DNA from: Streptomyces sp. ISL-98
GTDB lineage: Bacteria > Actinomycetota > Actinomycetes > Streptomycetales > Streptomycetaceae
NCBI RefSeq assembly: GCF_018614055.1
Contig: NZ_JAGGPB010000002.1
Location: 1 to 64,000, forward strand
Reading direction: 5' to 3'
Length of the DNA: 64,000 bases
Below the pieces are notes generated by a model. It was not told where the DNA came from and did not search any database. It saw nothing but the letters and a program-made list of their open reading frames with translations. Shown here piece by piece: positions 44,875 to 55,584 of this stretch (the stretch's first letter is position 1; every line of letters starts with the position of its first letter). The position numbers and the translations under genes are program-made.

Positions 44875-47800
44875 CTAGCCGCGCGGCTTCTCGCGCATCT
44901 CGTACGTCGCGATGACGTCGTCGATCTTGATGTCGTTGAAGTTGCCGAGGTTGATACCACCCTCGAACCCTTCGCGGATCTCGGTGACGTCGTCCTTGAA
45001 GCGGCGCAGACCCTGGATGTTGAGGTCCTCGGCCACGACCTTGCCGTCGCGGATGAGGCGCGCCTTGGTGTTGCGCTTGACCTCGCCGGAGCGGATGAGA
45101 ACACCCGCGATGTTGCCCAGCTTGGACGAGCGGAAGACCTCGCGGATCTCCGCCGTACCGAGCTCGACCTCTTCGTACTCCGGCTTGAGCATGCCCTTGA
45201 GGGCCGCTTCGATCTCTTCGATCGCCTGGTAGATGACCGAGTAGTACCGGACGTCCACACCCTCGCGCTCGGCCATCTGCGCGGCACGCCCTGCGGCGCG
45301 CACGTTGAAGCCGATCACGATGGCGTCGGAGCCCATCGCCAGGTCGATGTCGGATTCGGTGACCGCACCCACACCGCGGTGCAGGACCCGGATGTCGACC
45401 TCTTCACCGACGTCGAGCTGGAGCAGCGAGGACTCGAGAGCCTCCACCGAACCGGACGCGTCGCCCTTGATGATGAGGTTGAGCTCCTGGACCAGACCGG
45501 CCTTGAGCACCTTGTCGAGGTCCTCGAGGGACACCCGGCGGGTGCGCTTGGCGAAGGCGGCGTTGCGCTCACGCGCAGCACGCTTCTCGGCGATCTGGCG
45601 GGCCGTACGGTCCTCGTCGACGACCAGGAAGTTGTCGCCGGCACCGGGGACGTTGGTGAGACCCAGGACCAGGACGGGGGTCGACGGACCCGCTTCCTCG
45701 ATGTTGTTGCCGTTGTCGTCGAGCATGGCGCGGACTCGGCCGTACGCGTCACCGGCGACCATCGTGTCACCGACGCGGAGCGTTCCGCGCTGGACGAGCA
45801 CAGTGGCGACGGCGCCGCGACCGCGGTCGAGGTGAGCCTCGATCGCAATACCCTGCGCGTCCATTTCGGCGTTCGCACGGAGGTCGAGCGACGCGTCCGC
45901 GGTGAGGACCACGGCTTCGAGCAGCTGCTCGATGTTGAGGCCCTGTCGCGCGGAGATGTCGACGAACATCGTGTCGCCGCCGTACTCCTCCGCCACCAGA
46001 CCGAACTCGGTGAGCTGACCGCGCACCTTGACCGGGTCGGCACCCTCGACGTCGATCTTGTTGACCGCGACCACGATCGGCACGTCGGCCGCCTTGGCGT
46101 GGTTCAGCGCCTCGATCGTCTGCGGCATCACACCGTCGTTCGCCGCGACCACGAGGATCGCGATGTCGGTGGACTTCGCACCACGGGCACGCATGGCGGT
46201 GAACGCCTCGTGACCGGGGGTGTCGATGAAGGTGATGGCGCGCTCTTCACCGTTGACCTCGGTGGCGACCTGGTACGCACCGATGTGCTGCGTAATACCG
46301 CCGGCCTCGCCCGCAACGACGTTCGTCTTGCGGATCGCGTCCAGCAGTCGGGTCTTACCGTGGTCGACGTGACCCATGACGGTCACGACCGGCGGACGGG
46401 AGACGAGCATTTCCTCGCCGCCCTCGTCCTCACCGAACTCGATGGAGAAGGACTCGAGAAGCTCGCGGTCCTCTTCCTCCGGGCTGACGATCTCGAGGAT
46501 GAAGTTCATCTCGTCCGCGAGCAGCTTCAGCGTCTCGTCGGAGACGGACTGCGTGGCAGTCACCATCTCGCCGAGGTTCATCATCACGCCGACGAGCGAC
46601 GCCGGGTTGGCGTTGATCTTCTCGGCGAAGTCGGTCAGCGAGGCACCGCGCGACAGGCGGACGGTCTGTCCGTTGCCGCGAGGCAGCATGACGCCGCCCA
46701 CCGACGGGGCCTGCATGGCCTCGTACTCCTGGCGCCTCTGACGCTTCGACTTGCGACCACGACGCGCGGGACCGCCGGGACGGCCGAACGCACCCTGCGT
46801 GCCACCACGGGCACCGGGACCGCCGGGACGTCCACCGAAGCCGGGACGACCGCCGAAGCCGCCGCCACCACCGGGACGGCCTGCGCCGCCACCGCCGCCG
46901 GGACCACCGGGACGGCCGGCGAAGCCGCCACCGCCACCGCCGGGACCGGCCGGACGACCGGCGAAGCCGCCGCCACCGGGACGACCGCCGCCACCGCCAC
47001 CCGGACGGCCACCGGGGCCACCGGGACCACGGCCGCCGCCGCCAGGACCGCCACCGGGACGGGGGCTGGCTGCGGGACGCTGCGGCATCATGCCGGGGTT
47101 CGGACGGTTACCGCCCGGAGCACCACCCGGTCGCGGGGCGCCGCCCTGCGGACGGGGCATGCCACCGGGGGTCGGACGTGCGCCACCCTGGCCGCCCTGC
47201 GGACGCGGAGCGCCTGCGGGACCACCCTGCGGACGCGGGGCGCCACCGGGGGCACCGGCACCGCCGGGTCGCGGTGCGCCGCCGGGACGGGGCGCCTGGG
47301 GGCGCGCCATACCGGTGGAGCCACCAGAGGTGAACGGGTTGTTGCCGGGACGCGGGCCTGCGGGACGGGCACCACCGGGACGCGGGGCCTGCTGGCCACC
47401 GGGACGGGCGGGACGCTCGCCACCGCGCTCGCCACCACGGCCGCCTTCGCGCTGGCCACCGTCACGCTGACCGGCCGGGGCCGGACGGGCGGGACGCGGG
47501 CCAGGCGTGGCACCTGCGGGACGCGGGGCCTGCTGGGGCTGCGGGGAAGCCGGCTGAGCCGGAGCCGGAGCCGAGAATTCTGCCGCGGGGACCGGAGCCG
47601 CCGGAGCGGGCTTGGCCGGTGCGGGCTTGGGACCGGGACGCGGCCCTGCGGCCGGCGCGGTCTCTGCGGGGGCGCTGCTCTTCGGGGCCTCGGCGGCGGC
47701 CGGCTTGGGGGCCGGGGTGCCGGGCTTCGGGGCAGCGGGACGTGCCGCAGCGGCCGGGGAGGGCGCTGCGGGCTTGGCAGGCGCGGCCTTGCGGGGCGCG

Positions 47801-47994
47801 CCGGGCTTGGCAGCGGACTTGCCGGCGTTGCCGCCGGGCCCCTGCAGTGCGTCAGTCAATTTGCGTACAACCGGCGCCTCGATTGTCGAGGACGCCGAAC
47901 GGACGAATTCACCGAGTTCTTGGAGCTTGGCCATGACGACCTTGCTCTCTACGCCGAACTCCTTGGCGAGTTCGTATACCCGGACCTTAGCCAC
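44875..47994 (-). CDS. infB: Translation initiation factor IF-2
   Basis: 1039 aa. The N-terminal IF2-N helix domain ([22 protein letters not shown]) is followed by about 350 residues of Ala/Pro/Gly/Arg-rich low complexity, much longer than in E. coli but usual in Streptomyces. A second IF2-N domain comes next, then the GTPase: G1 GHVDHGKT at 541-548, DTPGHEAF and NKID. Domains II-IV complete it ([25 protein letters not shown]). It delivers initiator tRNA to the 30S subunit. It is fourth in the rimP-nusA-ylxR-infB string. Confidence 0.98.
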   Translation of the reverse strand: MAKVRVYELAKEFGVESKVVMAKLQELGEFVRSASSTIEAPVVRKLTDALQGPGGNAGKSAAKPGAPRKAAPAKPAAPSPAAAARPAAPKPGTPAPKPAAAEAPKSSAPAETAPAAGPRPGPKPAPAKPAPAAPVPAAEFSAPAPAQPASPQPQQAPRPAGATPGPRPARPAPAGQRDGGQREGGRGGERGGERPARPGGQQAPRPGGARPAGPRPGNNPFTSGGSTGMARPQAPRPGGAPRPGGAGAPGGAPRPQGGPAGAPRPQGGQGGARPTPGGMPRPQGGAPRPGGAPGGNRPNPGMMPQRPAASPRPGGGPGGGGRGPGGPGGRPGGGGGGRPGGGGFAGRPAGPGGGGGGFAGRPGGPGGGGGAGRPGGGGGFGGRPGFGGRPGGPGARGGTQGAFGRPGGPARRGRKSKRQRRQEYEAMQAPSVGGVMLPRGNGQTVRLSRGASLTDFAEKINANPASLVGVMMNLGEMVTATQSVSDETLKLLADEMNFILEIVSPEEEDRELLESFSIEFGEDEGGEEMLVSRPPVVTVMGHVDHGKTRLLDAIRKTNVVAGEAGGITQHIGAYQVATEVNGEERAITFIDTPGHEAFTAMRARGAKSTDIAILVVAANDGVMPQTIEALNHAKAADVPIVVAVNKIDVEGADPVKVRGQLTEFGLVAEEYGGDTMFVDISARQGLNIEQLLEAVVLTADASLDLRANAEMDAQGIAIEAHLDRGRGAVATVLVQRGTLRVGDTMVAGDAYGRVRAMLDDNGNNIEEAGPSTPVLVLGLTNVPGAGDNFLVVDEDRTARQIAEKRAARERNAAFAKRTRRVSLEDLDKVLKAGLVQELNLIIKGDASGSVEALESSLLQLDVGEEVDIRVLHRGVGAVTESDIDLAMGSDAIVIGFNVRAAGRAAQMAEREGVDVRYYSVIYQAIEEIEAALKGMLKPEYEEVELGTAEIREVFRSSKLGNIAGVLIRSGEVKRNTKARLIRDGKVVAEDLNIQGLRRFKDDVTEIREGFEGGINLGNFNDIKIDDVIATYEMREKPRG

Positions 47995-48141
47995 TTCGCT
48001 CCTTTTAGGTCCGGGTTACCGCCGGACCGTCGCTACTTCATGGGCGTACTCATCGCGTACTCATCGAGTGCTCATCGCAATCTCGACCTACTTCCAACTC
48101 GCGAGGTACCTGACCGCACGGTTATCCGTGCCGTTCTCTTC

Positions 48142-48420
48142 TTACGGTGTCGCCTGCTCGACAAACTGGCTCAGCGCCGATGTGTCGAGCGGCCCCTTGC
48201 CCCGGAAGGCCCGGGGAAATGCCCGGCGGCGGACCGCCAGGTCGAGGCAGGCAGAGGCGGGGTGAACGTACGCACCCCGGCCGGGCAGCGTACCGCGTGG
48301 ATCGGGGACACATTCACCCTCGATCACCACGATCCGCAGCAGATCGCTCTTGGCCGCTCGCTCCCGGCATCCCACACAGGTTCGCTCAGGGCACACGCGG
48401 GCATGCGTCCGGCCAGACAC
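48142..48420 (-). CDS. ylxR: YlxR (DUF448) RNA-binding protein
   Basis: 92 aa. PERTCVGCRERAAKSDLLRIV, PDPRGTLPGRGAYVHPASAC and LAVRRRAFPRAF are the YlxR signature, with the RNA-binding GRGAYVH loop. In other bacteria the protein is reported to bind RNase P RNA (RnpM). It lies between nusA and infB as in nearly all bacteria. The ATG 48420 start is supported by the family length. Confidence 0.93.
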   Translation of the reverse strand: MSGRTHARVCPERTCVGCRERAAKSDLLRIVVIEGECVPDPRGTLPGRGAYVHPASACLDLAVRRRAFPRAFRGKGPLDTSALSQFVEQATP

Positions 48421-48494
48421 TATTAAGTCTACCTCCCCGTAGCGACCTCACCCCATTGGGGCAAAAATCGAACGGTTGTTGTCGTAAAAGTTGC

Positions 48495-49499
48495 TCAGTC
48501 CCGGTCCGGCGCCTGGTCCGACGGCTGCTCGGTGTCGGGACGGATGTCGATGCGCCAGCCGGTCAGCCGGGCGGCGAGGCGGGCGTTCTGCCCCTCCTTG
48601 CCGATGGCCAGCGACAGCTGGTAGTCGGGCACGGTCACGCGGGCGGAGCGGGTCGACATGTCCACGATCTCGACCTTGCTGACACGGGCGGGCGACAGGG
48701 CGTTGGCCACCATCTCGGCCGGGTCGTCCGACCAGTCGACGATGTCGATCTTCTCGCCGTGCAGCTCGGCCATGACATTGCGCACGCGGCCGCCCATCGG
48801 GCCGATGCAGGCGCCCTTGGGGTTCAGACCGGAACGCGTCGACCGTACGGCGATCTTGGAACGGTGACCGGCCTCGCGGGCGATGGCCTCGATGACGACC
48901 GAGCCGTCGGCGATCTCCGGGACCTCCAGGGCGAAGAGCTTCTTCACCAGGTTCGGGTGGGTACGGGACAGCGTCACGGACGGGCCGCGCACGCCCTTGG
49001 CGACCCGCACGACGTACGTACGCAGACGCAGACCGTGCGTGTACTCCTCGCCGGGCACCTGCTCCTGCACGGGCAGGATGGCTTCCAGCTTGCCGATGTC
49101 GACGAGGACGTTCTTGGGGTCCCTGCCCTGCTGCACGACGCCGGTGACGACATCGCCCTCGTGGCCCGCGTACTCGCCGAACGTGCGGTCGTCCTCGGCG
49201 TCGCGCAGACGCTGGAGGATGACCTGCTTGGCGGTGCTGGCCGCGATCCGTCCGAAGTCGGACGGGGTGTCGTCGAACTCCTTGGGCTCCTGGCCCTCTT
49301 CGAGATCGGCCGGGTCTTCCTTCGCCCAGACCGTCACATGACCGGATTCCCGGTCGAGCTGCACGCGCGCGTGGCGGCTGCTGCCCTCGGTGCGGTGGTA
49401 CGCGATGAGGAGGGCGGACTCAATCGCCCCGACCAGCAGGTCGAAGGAAATCTCCTTTTCCTTCGCCAAGCCCTTCAGAAGCTTTACGTCGATGTCCAT
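48495..49499 (-). CDS. nusA: Transcription termination/antitermination protein NusA
   Basis: 334 aa. The N-terminal RNA-polymerase-binding domain ([25 protein letters not shown]) is followed by an S1 domain ([18 protein letters not shown]) and two KH domains ([50 protein letters not shown], and [20 protein letters not shown]). It lacks the C-terminal acidic repeats of E. coli NusA, as is normal in actinobacteria. It starts two bases after the rimP stop. Confidence 0.97.
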   Translation of the reverse strand: MDIDVKLLKGLAKEKEISFDLLVGAIESALLIAYHRTEGSSRHARVQLDRESGHVTVWAKEDPADLEEGQEPKEFDDTPSDFGRIAASTAKQVILQRLRDAEDDRTFGEYAGHEGDVVTGVVQQGRDPKNVLVDIGKLEAILPVQEQVPGEEYTHGLRLRTYVVRVAKGVRGPSVTLSRTHPNLVKKLFALEVPEIADGSVVIEAIAREAGHRSKIAVRSTRSGLNPKGACIGPMGGRVRNVMAELHGEKIDIVDWSDDPAEMVANALSPARVSKVEIVDMSTRSARVTVPDYQLSLAIGKEGQNARLAARLTGWRIDIRPDTEQPSDQAPDRD

Positions 49500-49501
49500 G
49501 G

Positions 49502-50008
49502 CTACGCCTCCTCTTCCTTCTTGTCCTTGCGGCTGAATTCGATCTCCACACGCGCCTTGGCGATGTCCGCGAAAGCGACCCGGCGGGCGGTGGGCTTGCG
49601 GCCCTTCACGCCCGGCACTTCGAGGTCGAGTCCCTCGTCGTCCACGGTCAGAATGCGCGCGATCAGCTCGCTGGCTGCACCGTCGGCGTGTAGCTGCAGC
49701 TTGACCAGGCGGCCGGTAGCCCTTACGTAGTGGCGGTGCTCCGACAGCGGGCGGTCGGCGCCCGGGGAGCTGACTTCGAGGACGTACTCGTCCTCACCCA
49801 TCACGTCCGTCTCGTCGAGCTTCTCGGAGACGGCGCGGCTCAGCTCGGCACAGGTGTCGAGTTCCACGCCTTCGTCGGAGTCGACAACGATCCGCAGCAT
49901 GCGGCGCCTGCCTGCCCGGGACACCTCGATGTCTTCCAGATCGAGGCCCTCTGCGCTGACCAGTGGTTCCAGGAGTGCGCGCAGCCTGTCGCTCTGGGTG
50001 GTGCTCAT
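49502..50008 (-). CDS. rimP: Ribosome maturation factor RimP
   Basis: 168 aa. [52 protein letters not shown] and [14 protein letters not shown] (the family motif) identify RimP; a C-terminal SH3-like part and an acidic/basic tail follow. It is needed for 30S subunit assembly. It is the first gene of the operon; the promoter should lie in the 154 bases shared with the divergent lipoprotein gene. Confidence 0.97.
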   Translation of the reverse strand: MSTTQSDRLRALLEPLVSAEGLDLEDIEVSRAGRRRMLRIVVDSDEGVELDTCAELSRAVSEKLDETDVMGEDEYVLEVSSPGADRPLSEHRHYVRATGRLVKLQLHADGAASELIARILTVDDEGLDLEVPGVKGRKPTARRVAFADIAKARVEIEFSRKDKKEEEA

Positions 50009-50162
50009 CCGGGTGACTCCTCGGCCGCGTGTGCTGTTGTATGGATCGTCGCGTGTCAGATCAAAGGGTATCCGGTCCCGAGGGGTGTTGCCGTCCGCCT
50101 CCCGCAGACCCGCAGGTACGCTCGCCTGCGGTGATCACCGCAGAAGCCCGAGGGAGACACAC

Positions 50163-50702
50163 GTGCGGCGTACGGGAACCACACGCAGGCGTGCCCTTGG
50201 GGCGTCCGGGGCCGCGGCCGTCGCTCTGCTGACCGGCGCATGTGCTGAGGATGCCGCTCCGCACGGCGGGGAAGGCCCCGGCGCAGGCGGCCGGAACGCC
50301 CCGAAGGCCGACCCTGCCCGGATCGAGACCGCGCTGCGCACGCGTGCCGCGCAGGCCCGCAGGTCGCTCCTCGCTCACTACGACGCTGTCGCCGCCGCCC
50401 ACCCCGACGTCGCAGAGCGGCTGAAGCCGATGCGCGAAGCGGTGGCCAGGCAGGCGGACGTGCTGCGGACGGAAGGGGCCGGGGCGCAGGCGAAGCCGGG
50501 CGGGCGCCTGCCGTCTCCGCCGCCGGTCGACTCCGGCCGCAAGGACGCCCTCAAGGCACTGGCCGCCGCGGAGCGCCGTATCGCCGACGAACACAGTGCG
50601 GCGCTCGTCGAGGCCCCGCCGGAGCTTGCGCGACTGCTGGCCTCCGTCGCGGCGGCCGGCGCCGCCCACGCGTATCTGCTGATCGAAGGGGACCGCACGT
50701 GA
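50163..50702 (+). CDS. Putative lipoprotein with twin-arginine-like signal
   Basis: 179 aa from GTG 50163, behind GAGGGAG. TRRRALGASGAAAVALLTGACAED has an Arg-rich n-region, a hydrophobic core and a lipobox (LTGAC), so it should be lipidated outside the membrane, possibly by way of Tat. The mature part is helical and Ala/Arg-rich (LRTRAAQARRSLLAHYDAVA, LKALAAAERRIADEHSAAL). It overlaps the ferritin-like gene by four bases and shares composition with it; both are DUF4439-like helical proteins. Confidence 0.75.
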   Translation: MRRTGTTRRRALGASGAAAVALLTGACAEDAAPHGGEGPGAGGRNAPKADPARIETALRTRAAQARRSLLAHYDAVAAAHPDVAERLKPMREAVARQADVLRTEGAGAQAKPGGRLPSPPPVDSGRKDALKALAAAERRIADEHSAALVEAPPELARLLASVAAAGAAHAYLLIEGDRT

Positions 50703-51157
50703 GCCGCAGCGGTACGTCGTCCGCCGTGCAGGCCATGCAGGCCGCGCTCGCCGCCGAGCACGCCGCTGTGTACGGGTACGGAGTCGTCGGCGGCCGGGTC
50801 GCCGACGCCCGCAGGGACGAGGCGCGGGAGGCGTACGACGCCCACCGGTCGCGGCGTGACGCCCTGGAGCGGACCGTGCGCGACCTGGGCGGCACGCCGG
50901 TAGCCGCGGCCGCCGCGTACGCCCTGCCGTTCCCGGTGCCGGACGCGGCGGCAGCCCTGCGGCTGGCCGCCGAGCTGGAGGACCGGGTGGCCGGCGTGTA
51001 CTCCGACGTCGTACGGGCCGCCGGGGGCCCACTGCGGCGCGAGGCGGCGGGGGCGCTGCGGGAGGCGGCGGTGCGGGCCGTGCGCTGGCGGGGACGCAGC
51101 GTAACCTTTCCTGGGCTCGCCGAGCTGACCACTTCGGCGGTGAGCCGCACACAGTGA
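50699..51157 (+). CDS. Ferritin-like DUF4439 protein
   Basis: 152 aa from GTG 50699. AMQAALAAEHAAVYGYGVVGG is the typical first helix of the DUF4439 ferritin-like fold, with Glu/His that could bind metal. AYDAHRSRRDALERTV and LRLAAELEDRVAGVYSDVV supply further helices. It is translationally coupled to the lipoprotein gene. A metal-dependent role is possible, but a full set of ligands cannot be confirmed by eye. Confidence 0.85.
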   Translation: MSRSGTSSAVQAMQAALAAEHAAVYGYGVVGGRVADARRDEAREAYDAHRSRRDALERTVRDLGGTPVAAAAAYALPFPVPDAAAALRLAAELEDRVAGVYSDVVRAAGGPLRREAAGALREAAVRAVRWRGRSVTFPGLAELTTSAVSRTQ

Positions 51158-51210
51158 GCTCCGGGCTTGGCTCCCGGCTTACGACTGGCCTTGAAGGGGA
51201 CACCACACGC

Positions 51211-52107
51211 ATGGGTTTCGAACCGCCGCAGCGTCTCGTACGAGCGCTCGGCGAGGCGCACGGGGAAGAGGCCGCCGACTGGCTCGGCCGACTGCCCGAT
51301 ATCGCCGAACAGGCAGTGTCCCGGCGGAAGTTGGACGTCGAGCGGGTGCAGGCTCCGGGCGGCCGGAGCAGCCTGGTCGTGCTCGTGCGGCAGCAGGACG
51401 GCACCCCCGCCGCGCTCAAAATCGCCCCTGCGACGGCCCGGCCCGACCTGGAGCGGGCGGCGCTGGCGCACTGGAACGGCTGGGGCGCGGTCCAGCTCCT
51501 CGACGACACCGATGTCCACAGCGGTGAGCTTCTCCTGGAGCGCCTGCACTCCGAGGTGTCGCTGCGCTCCCTGCCGGAGGCGAAGGCCCTGCTGGAGGCG
51601 GCCGGGATCGTACGGCGCCTGTGGATCGAGCCGCCCCCCGGCCACGCCTTCGAAACCGTCGCCGAGCGCACCGCCCGCCAGGCCGAGCCCATGCGGAGCG
51701 CCGACCCGTCGCTCGCCCCGCTGGCCGAAGCGGCCCTCGCGGCGCGCGACGAACTGACGGCGTCCGACGCCGAACTCCTGCTCCTCCACGGCAACTTCCG
51801 CCAGGGCAAGGTGCTCGCGGGCGACCGGGCGCCGTGGCTGGCGGTCGGGCCCGAGCCGCTGGTCGGCGAGCGGGCGTACGACCTGGCCCGCCTGGTGCGC
51901 GACCGCGTCGAGGACCTGGTCGCCTCCACCGGGGGCGCGTCGGCGGCCCGCCGCCGGGTGAACAAGCTCGCCGACTCGCTGGACGTGGACCGGGCGAGGC
52001 TGCACGGCTGGACGCTGTTCCGGGCGGTGGAGTCGGGCGTACGGGCGAGCGCGGCGGGCCGCCACCAGGACGCGGAACTGCTCTTGGAGTTCGCGGGCTG
52101 GCTGTAG
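51211..52107 (+). CDS. Aminoglycoside phosphotransferase-like kinase
   Basis: 298 aa from ATG 51211, with a GAAGGGGA site ten bases upstream; an earlier GTG at 51154 lacks one. It resembles APH(6)/streptomycin-kinase-type proteins: LVVLVRQQDGTPAALKIAP for nucleotide binding, LLERLHSEVSLRSL, WLAVGPEPLVGERAYDLARLVRDR. The catalytic-loop equivalent LLLHGNFRQGKVL has Asn where active kinases have HGDLHxxNV, so the Asp is missing and activity is doubtful. It is last of a three-gene operon and ends before hairpin 52141-52185. Confidence 0.75.
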   Translation: MGFEPPQRLVRALGEAHGEEAADWLGRLPDIAEQAVSRRKLDVERVQAPGGRSSLVVLVRQQDGTPAALKIAPATARPDLERAALAHWNGWGAVQLLDDTDVHSGELLLERLHSEVSLRSLPEAKALLEAAGIVRRLWIEPPPGHAFETVAERTARQAEPMRSADPSLAPLAEAALAARDELTASDAELLLLHGNFRQGKVLAGDRAPWLAVGPEPLVGERAYDLARLVRDRVEDLVASTGGASAARRRVNKLADSLDVDRARLHGWTLFRAVESGVRASAAGRHQDAELLLEFAGWL

Positions 52108-52140
52108 GGCGCGCACGATTTTGCGGCTCCGCCGCGGGCC

Positions 52141-52185
52141 CTCGAACGCCGGACGGGCTGAATATCAGCCCGTCCGGCGTTCGAG
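52141..52185. terminator. 21-bp perfect hairpin terminator
   Basis: Arms 52141-52161 and 52165-52185 (core CGAACGCCGGACGGGCTGA) around an ATA loop, between the convergent kinase-like gene and proS. Sequence blocks upstream (TTTGCGGCTCCGCCGCG) resemble the inverted repeat at 40391, so both belong to one dispersed repeat family. Confidence 0.9.
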
Positions 52186-52215
52186 GACACTCCCGAAGGG
52201 CGTCCGGGGGCCTCG

Positions 52216-53922
52216 TCAGGCGGTCAGGCGGGCGATCGCCTCGTCGACCGTCAGCTCCTCGCGCTCCCCCGTCCGGCGGTCCTTGAGCTCCACAACGCCC
52301 TCTGCACTGCGGCGCCCCGCCACCAGGATCTTCGGTACGCCGATGAGCTCCGCGTCCGTGAACTTCACGCCCGGCGACACACCCGGCCGCTCGTCGACCA
52401 GCACGCGCAGACCCGCCGCGGCCAGCTTGTCCGCGACCTCGACGGCCAGTTCGGTCTGGAGCGCCTTGCCCGCGGCGACGACGTGGACGTCGGCCGGGGC
52501 GACCTCGGCCGACCAGCACAGGCCCTTGTCGTCGGCGGACTGCTCGGCGAGTGCGGCGACGGCGCGGGAGACGCCGATGCCGTACGAGCCCATGGTCACG
52601 CGGACCGGCTTGCCCTGCTGGCCGAGCACGTCGAGCTGGAAGGTGTCGGCGTACTTGCGGCCGAGCTGGAAGATGTGGCCGATCTCGATCGCGCGGTCGA
52701 GCTTGAGGCCGGTGCCGCAGTTCGGGCAGGGGTCGCCCTCTTCGACGACGACGACGTCCAGGTAGTCGTCGACCTCGAAGTCGCGGCCCGCGACGACGTT
52801 CTTGGCGTGGGTGTCGGCCTTGTTCGCGCCGGTGATCCACGCGGTGCCGGCGGCGACGCGCGGGTCGGCGATGTAGCGGACCTTGTCGAGGCCCTGCGGG
52901 CCGACGTAGCCGCGTACGAGATCGTCGCGGCCCTCGAAGTCCTCGGCGGTGACCAGCTCGACGACGGCCGGGGCGAGGTGCTCGCCGAGCTTGCCCAGGT
53001 CGACCTCGCGGTCACCGGGGATGCCGACGGCGACGATCTCGCCGTCGACCTTGACGAGGAGGTTCTTGAGGGTCGCCGACGCCGGTACGCCGAGGTGCTC
53101 GGCGAGGGTCTCGATGGTCGGGGTGTCGGGGGTGTCCAGCTCCTCGACCGGGCCGTGCTCCGAGCCGTCGTACGCGGCGGCGACAGCGGCGGCGCTGAAC
53201 GTGACGGCCTCCGTGTTGGCCGCGTAGTCGCAGGCCGGGCAGTCGACGAAGGTGTCCTCGCCGGCCGGGGCCGGGGCCAGGAACTCCTCGGACGCCGAGC
53301 CGCCCATCGCGCCGGAGACGGCGGAGACGATGCGGAAATCGAGGCCGAGGCGCTCGAAGATCTTCTGGTACGCGGCGCGGTGCAGCGCGTACGACTCGGC
53401 GAGGCCCTCGTCCGTCGTGTCGAAGGAGTACGAGTCCTTCATCTGGAACTCACGGCCGCGCAGCACGCCGGAGCGCGGACGCGCCTCGTCGCGGTACTTG
53501 GTCTGGATCTGGTACAGCATCACCGGCAGGTCCTTGTAGGACGTGCACTGGTCCTTGACGGTCTGCGTGAAGACCTCTTCGTGCGTCGGGCCGAGCAGGT
53601 AGTCGGCGCCCTTGCGGTCCTTGAGGCGGAACAGCAGGTCGCCGTACTCCTCCCAGCGGCCGCTCGCCTCGTACGGCTCCCGGGGCAGAAGCGCGGGAAG
53701 CAGGACCTCCTGGGCGCCGATGGCGTCCATCTCCTCGCGCACGACGCGCGAGATGTTGTCGAGGACCTTCTTGCCCAGCGGCAGCCAGGTCCAGATCCCG
53801 GCTGCGTTCCGACGGACGTATCCGGCGCGCACCAGCAGCTTGTGGCTGAGCGTCTCGGCGTCCGCCGGGTCGTCACGCAATGTCTTGACCATCAGACGGG
53901 ACATGCGCTGGACCTGGGCCAT
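52216..53922 (-). CDS. proS: Prolyl-tRNA synthetase
   Basis: 568 aa, the bacterial (prokaryotic-type) class with an editing insertion. The class II core has [27 protein letters not shown]-type loop [23 protein letters not shown] (motif 2) and [17 protein letters not shown] (motif 3). The INS editing domain lies between (about residues 225-385, [21 protein letters not shown]). The C-terminal anticodon-binding domain is [18 protein letters not shown]. It charges tRNA-Pro. No T-box leader is visible in the 69 bases upstream. Confidence 0.97.
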   Translation of the reverse strand: MAQVQRMSRLMVKTLRDDPADAETLSHKLLVRAGYVRRNAAGIWTWLPLGKKVLDNISRVVREEMDAIGAQEVLLPALLPREPYEASGRWEEYGDLLFRLKDRKGADYLLGPTHEEVFTQTVKDQCTSYKDLPVMLYQIQTKYRDEARPRSGVLRGREFQMKDSYSFDTTDEGLAESYALHRAAYQKIFERLGLDFRIVSAVSGAMGGSASEEFLAPAPAGEDTFVDCPACDYAANTEAVTFSAAAVAAAYDGSEHGPVEELDTPDTPTIETLAEHLGVPASATLKNLLVKVDGEIVAVGIPGDREVDLGKLGEHLAPAVVELVTAEDFEGRDDLVRGYVGPQGLDKVRYIADPRVAAGTAWITGANKADTHAKNVVAGRDFEVDDYLDVVVVEEGDPCPNCGTGLKLDRAIEIGHIFQLGRKYADTFQLDVLGQQGKPVRVTMGSYGIGVSRAVAALAEQSADDKGLCWSAEVAPADVHVVAAGKALQTELAVEVADKLAAAGLRVLVDERPGVSPGVKFTDAELIGVPKILVAGRRSAEGVVELKDRRTGEREELTVDEAIARLTA

Positions 53923-53991
53923 GGTGAACTCCTGCGAAGAAAAGTGTGATGGCAGGAGGTTAGCCGTGTCGCACAGGCCCCGGGAAATCCG

Positions 53992-54564
53992 TTACGCAGG
54001 GTGACGCCGCAGCGGGAGCGGTGCGCCCATCACGGCGTACGGCATCGGCGCGCTCGGGAAGTGGACCTGGCGGGCCAGGTCGACGTATCCCAGTGAGCGG
54101 TAGAGGCCGCGGGCCGGGCTCTCTATGTCGATCGCCGAGAGGATCGAACGCGGCTGGGCCACGGCGTCCGTGATGGTGGTGATCAGCGCGCGGCCGATGC
54201 CGCGTGCCTGGTGGTGGGGCTCGACGTGCAGCTCGGTGATGACGAACGAGTCGTCCAGCCAGCCCTCGGTTCCGGTGTTGCGCAGGTACGGCTCAACCAC
54301 GGTCGACCACCAGTGCGTGCGGTCGTTGGGCATCCCGTAGACGAAGCCGACGAGGCGGCCTCCGGGCGTCGTCGCGCCGAGTGCCAGCGCGCCGGGGTTG
54401 AGGAGATGCCGCAGCACGATGTGACGGCGTACGCCGACCTCGTCGTCGCTGAGACCGAAGGCATTGGCCTGCACGGCCAGGGCCTCGTCCACCCGCGCCG
54501 CGAGGTCGACCGGCCCGATCAGGACGGCGGGGGGCTGGGGGTGGCCCCCGGTATGAGCTGCCAT
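53992..54564 (-). CDS. GNAT-family N-acetyltransferase
   Basis: 190 aa from ATG 54564. Acetyl-CoA site motif FVITELHVEPHHQARGIGRALITTITD (motif A with R-x2-G-x-G/A), preceded by GRLVGFVYGMPNDRTHWWSTVV and followed by IESPARGLYRSLGYVDLARQVHF. The substrate is unknown. It lies between proS and another acetyltransferase of different subfamily, all read leftward. Confidence 0.85.
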   Translation of the reverse strand: MAAHTGGHPQPPAVLIGPVDLAARVDEALAVQANAFGLSDDEVGVRRHIVLRHLLNPGALALGATTPGGRLVGFVYGMPNDRTHWWSTVVEPYLRNTGTEGWLDDSFVITELHVEPHHQARGIGRALITTITDAVAQPRSILSAIDIESPARGLYRSLGYVDLARQVHFPSAPMPYAVMGAPLPLRRHPA

Positions 54565-54590
54565 GGAGCGCACCCTACTGCGCGGTCCCG

Positions 54591-55436
54591 TCAGAACAAC
54601 ACGCTCATAAACGCGCCAACCTCGCGGAAACCGACCCGCCGGTACGCCGCGCGGGCCGCCGTGTTGAAGTCATTGACGTAGAGGCTGACCACGGGGGCGA
54701 CATCGGCCAGCGCATAGCGCAGCACGGCCGCCATGCCGGTCTCCGAGTGCCCGCGGCCCCGGTATTCGGGGGCGACCCAGACGCCCTGGATCTGGCAGGC
54801 CTGGGACGTCGCGGCGCCGACCTCCGCCTTGAAGACGACCTTGCCGTCCTCGATACGGGCGAACGACCGCCCGGCGGCGACCAGTTCGGCCACCCGCGCC
54901 TGGTAGAGCAGCCCGCCGTCGCCGGCGAGCGGCGAGACGCCGACCTCCTCGGTGAACATCGACACGCACGCCGGCATGATCACGTCGATCTCGGCCTTGT
55001 CGATGCGACGGACCAGGGAGTCGGGCTCGACGCCCCGCGAGAGCTCTTCGGTGACCATGAGCGGCTGGTTCGAGCGTACGTCGCGGGCGGGGCCCCAGCT
55101 CGGTTCGAGGAGGCGCCACAGCTGGGCGGTGGTCTGGGCGGGGCCGACGATCGAGGAGCAGCGGCGGCCGGCCCTGCGGGCGCGGTCGGCGAAGGCGCGT
55201 ACCGCTTCGGGGGTGGCGCAGATCGGGACGAGGTTGGCGCCGGAGTAGCAGAGCGAGCGCAGTCGTCCTTCGGCGTACCAGCCCCACATCTCGCCGCCGA
55301 GCCGCCACGGGTCGAGGCCGGCGGACTGGACGCGGGAGGTCACAAAGGCGTTGGCGACGGGCTCGCTTTCGAGGATGGCGAGCGCGGCGCCTAGTTCGCC
55401 GGGGTCGAGGACCCGGGTTGTGGTCTGAGTCAACAC
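54591..55436 (-). CDS. DUF4081-GNAT N-acetyltransferase
   Basis: 281 aa from GTG 55436, with a GGTGAGG site upstream; the longer open frame to 55625 has low-quality sequence and overlaps the ispG stop region. The N-terminal DUF4081-type domain has LAILESEPVANAFVTSRVQ, LCYSGANLVPI and CSSIVGPAQTTAQLWRLLEP. The C-terminal GNAT fold has QIQGVWVAPEYRGRGHSETGMAAVLRYAL and VSLYVNDFNTAARAAYRRVGF. The substrate is unknown; the family commonly sits beside ispG in Streptomyces. Confidence 0.88.
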   Translation of the reverse strand: MLTQTTTRVLDPGELGAALAILESEPVANAFVTSRVQSAGLDPWRLGGEMWGWYAEGRLRSLCYSGANLVPICATPEAVRAFADRARRAGRRCSSIVGPAQTTAQLWRLLEPSWGPARDVRSNQPLMVTEELSRGVEPDSLVRRIDKAEIDVIMPACVSMFTEEVGVSPLAGDGGLLYQARVAELVAAGRSFARIEDGKVVFKAEVGAATSQACQIQGVWVAPEYRGRGHSETGMAAVLRYALADVAPVVSLYVNDFNTAARAAYRRVGFREVGAFMSVLF

Positions 55437-55511
55437 GTGAGGGGCCTCACCGTACGGGCTTCTGATCCACGAACTGTACCTGGCCCTTCCGGCGAGCGCC
55501 GCAAACGCAGG

Positions 55512-55539
55512 AGGAGCCCCGCCCGAGGGCGAGGCTCCT
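55512..55539 (-). terminator. Hairpin after ispG
   Basis: AGGAGCC-C-CGCC pairs with GGCG-A-GGCTCCT around CGAG, followed on the plus strand by TTTT. It lies 45 bases downstream of the ispG stop on the minus strand and upstream of the acetyltransferase start. Confidence 0.75.
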
Positions 55540-55584
55540 TTTGCACCGTCTTGTGCACACGTCTTGTGCGGATATCCGCCGGTG

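Noticed and set aside
44608..48426. 1272-codon plus-strand open frame opposite infB
   Set aside because: It is the mirror of the Pro/Gly-rich infB region (Thr/Gly/Ala repeats), with no protein-like features.
53923..53991. T-box leader upstream of proS
   Set aside because: The gap is only 69 bases, too short, and has no T-box sequence.
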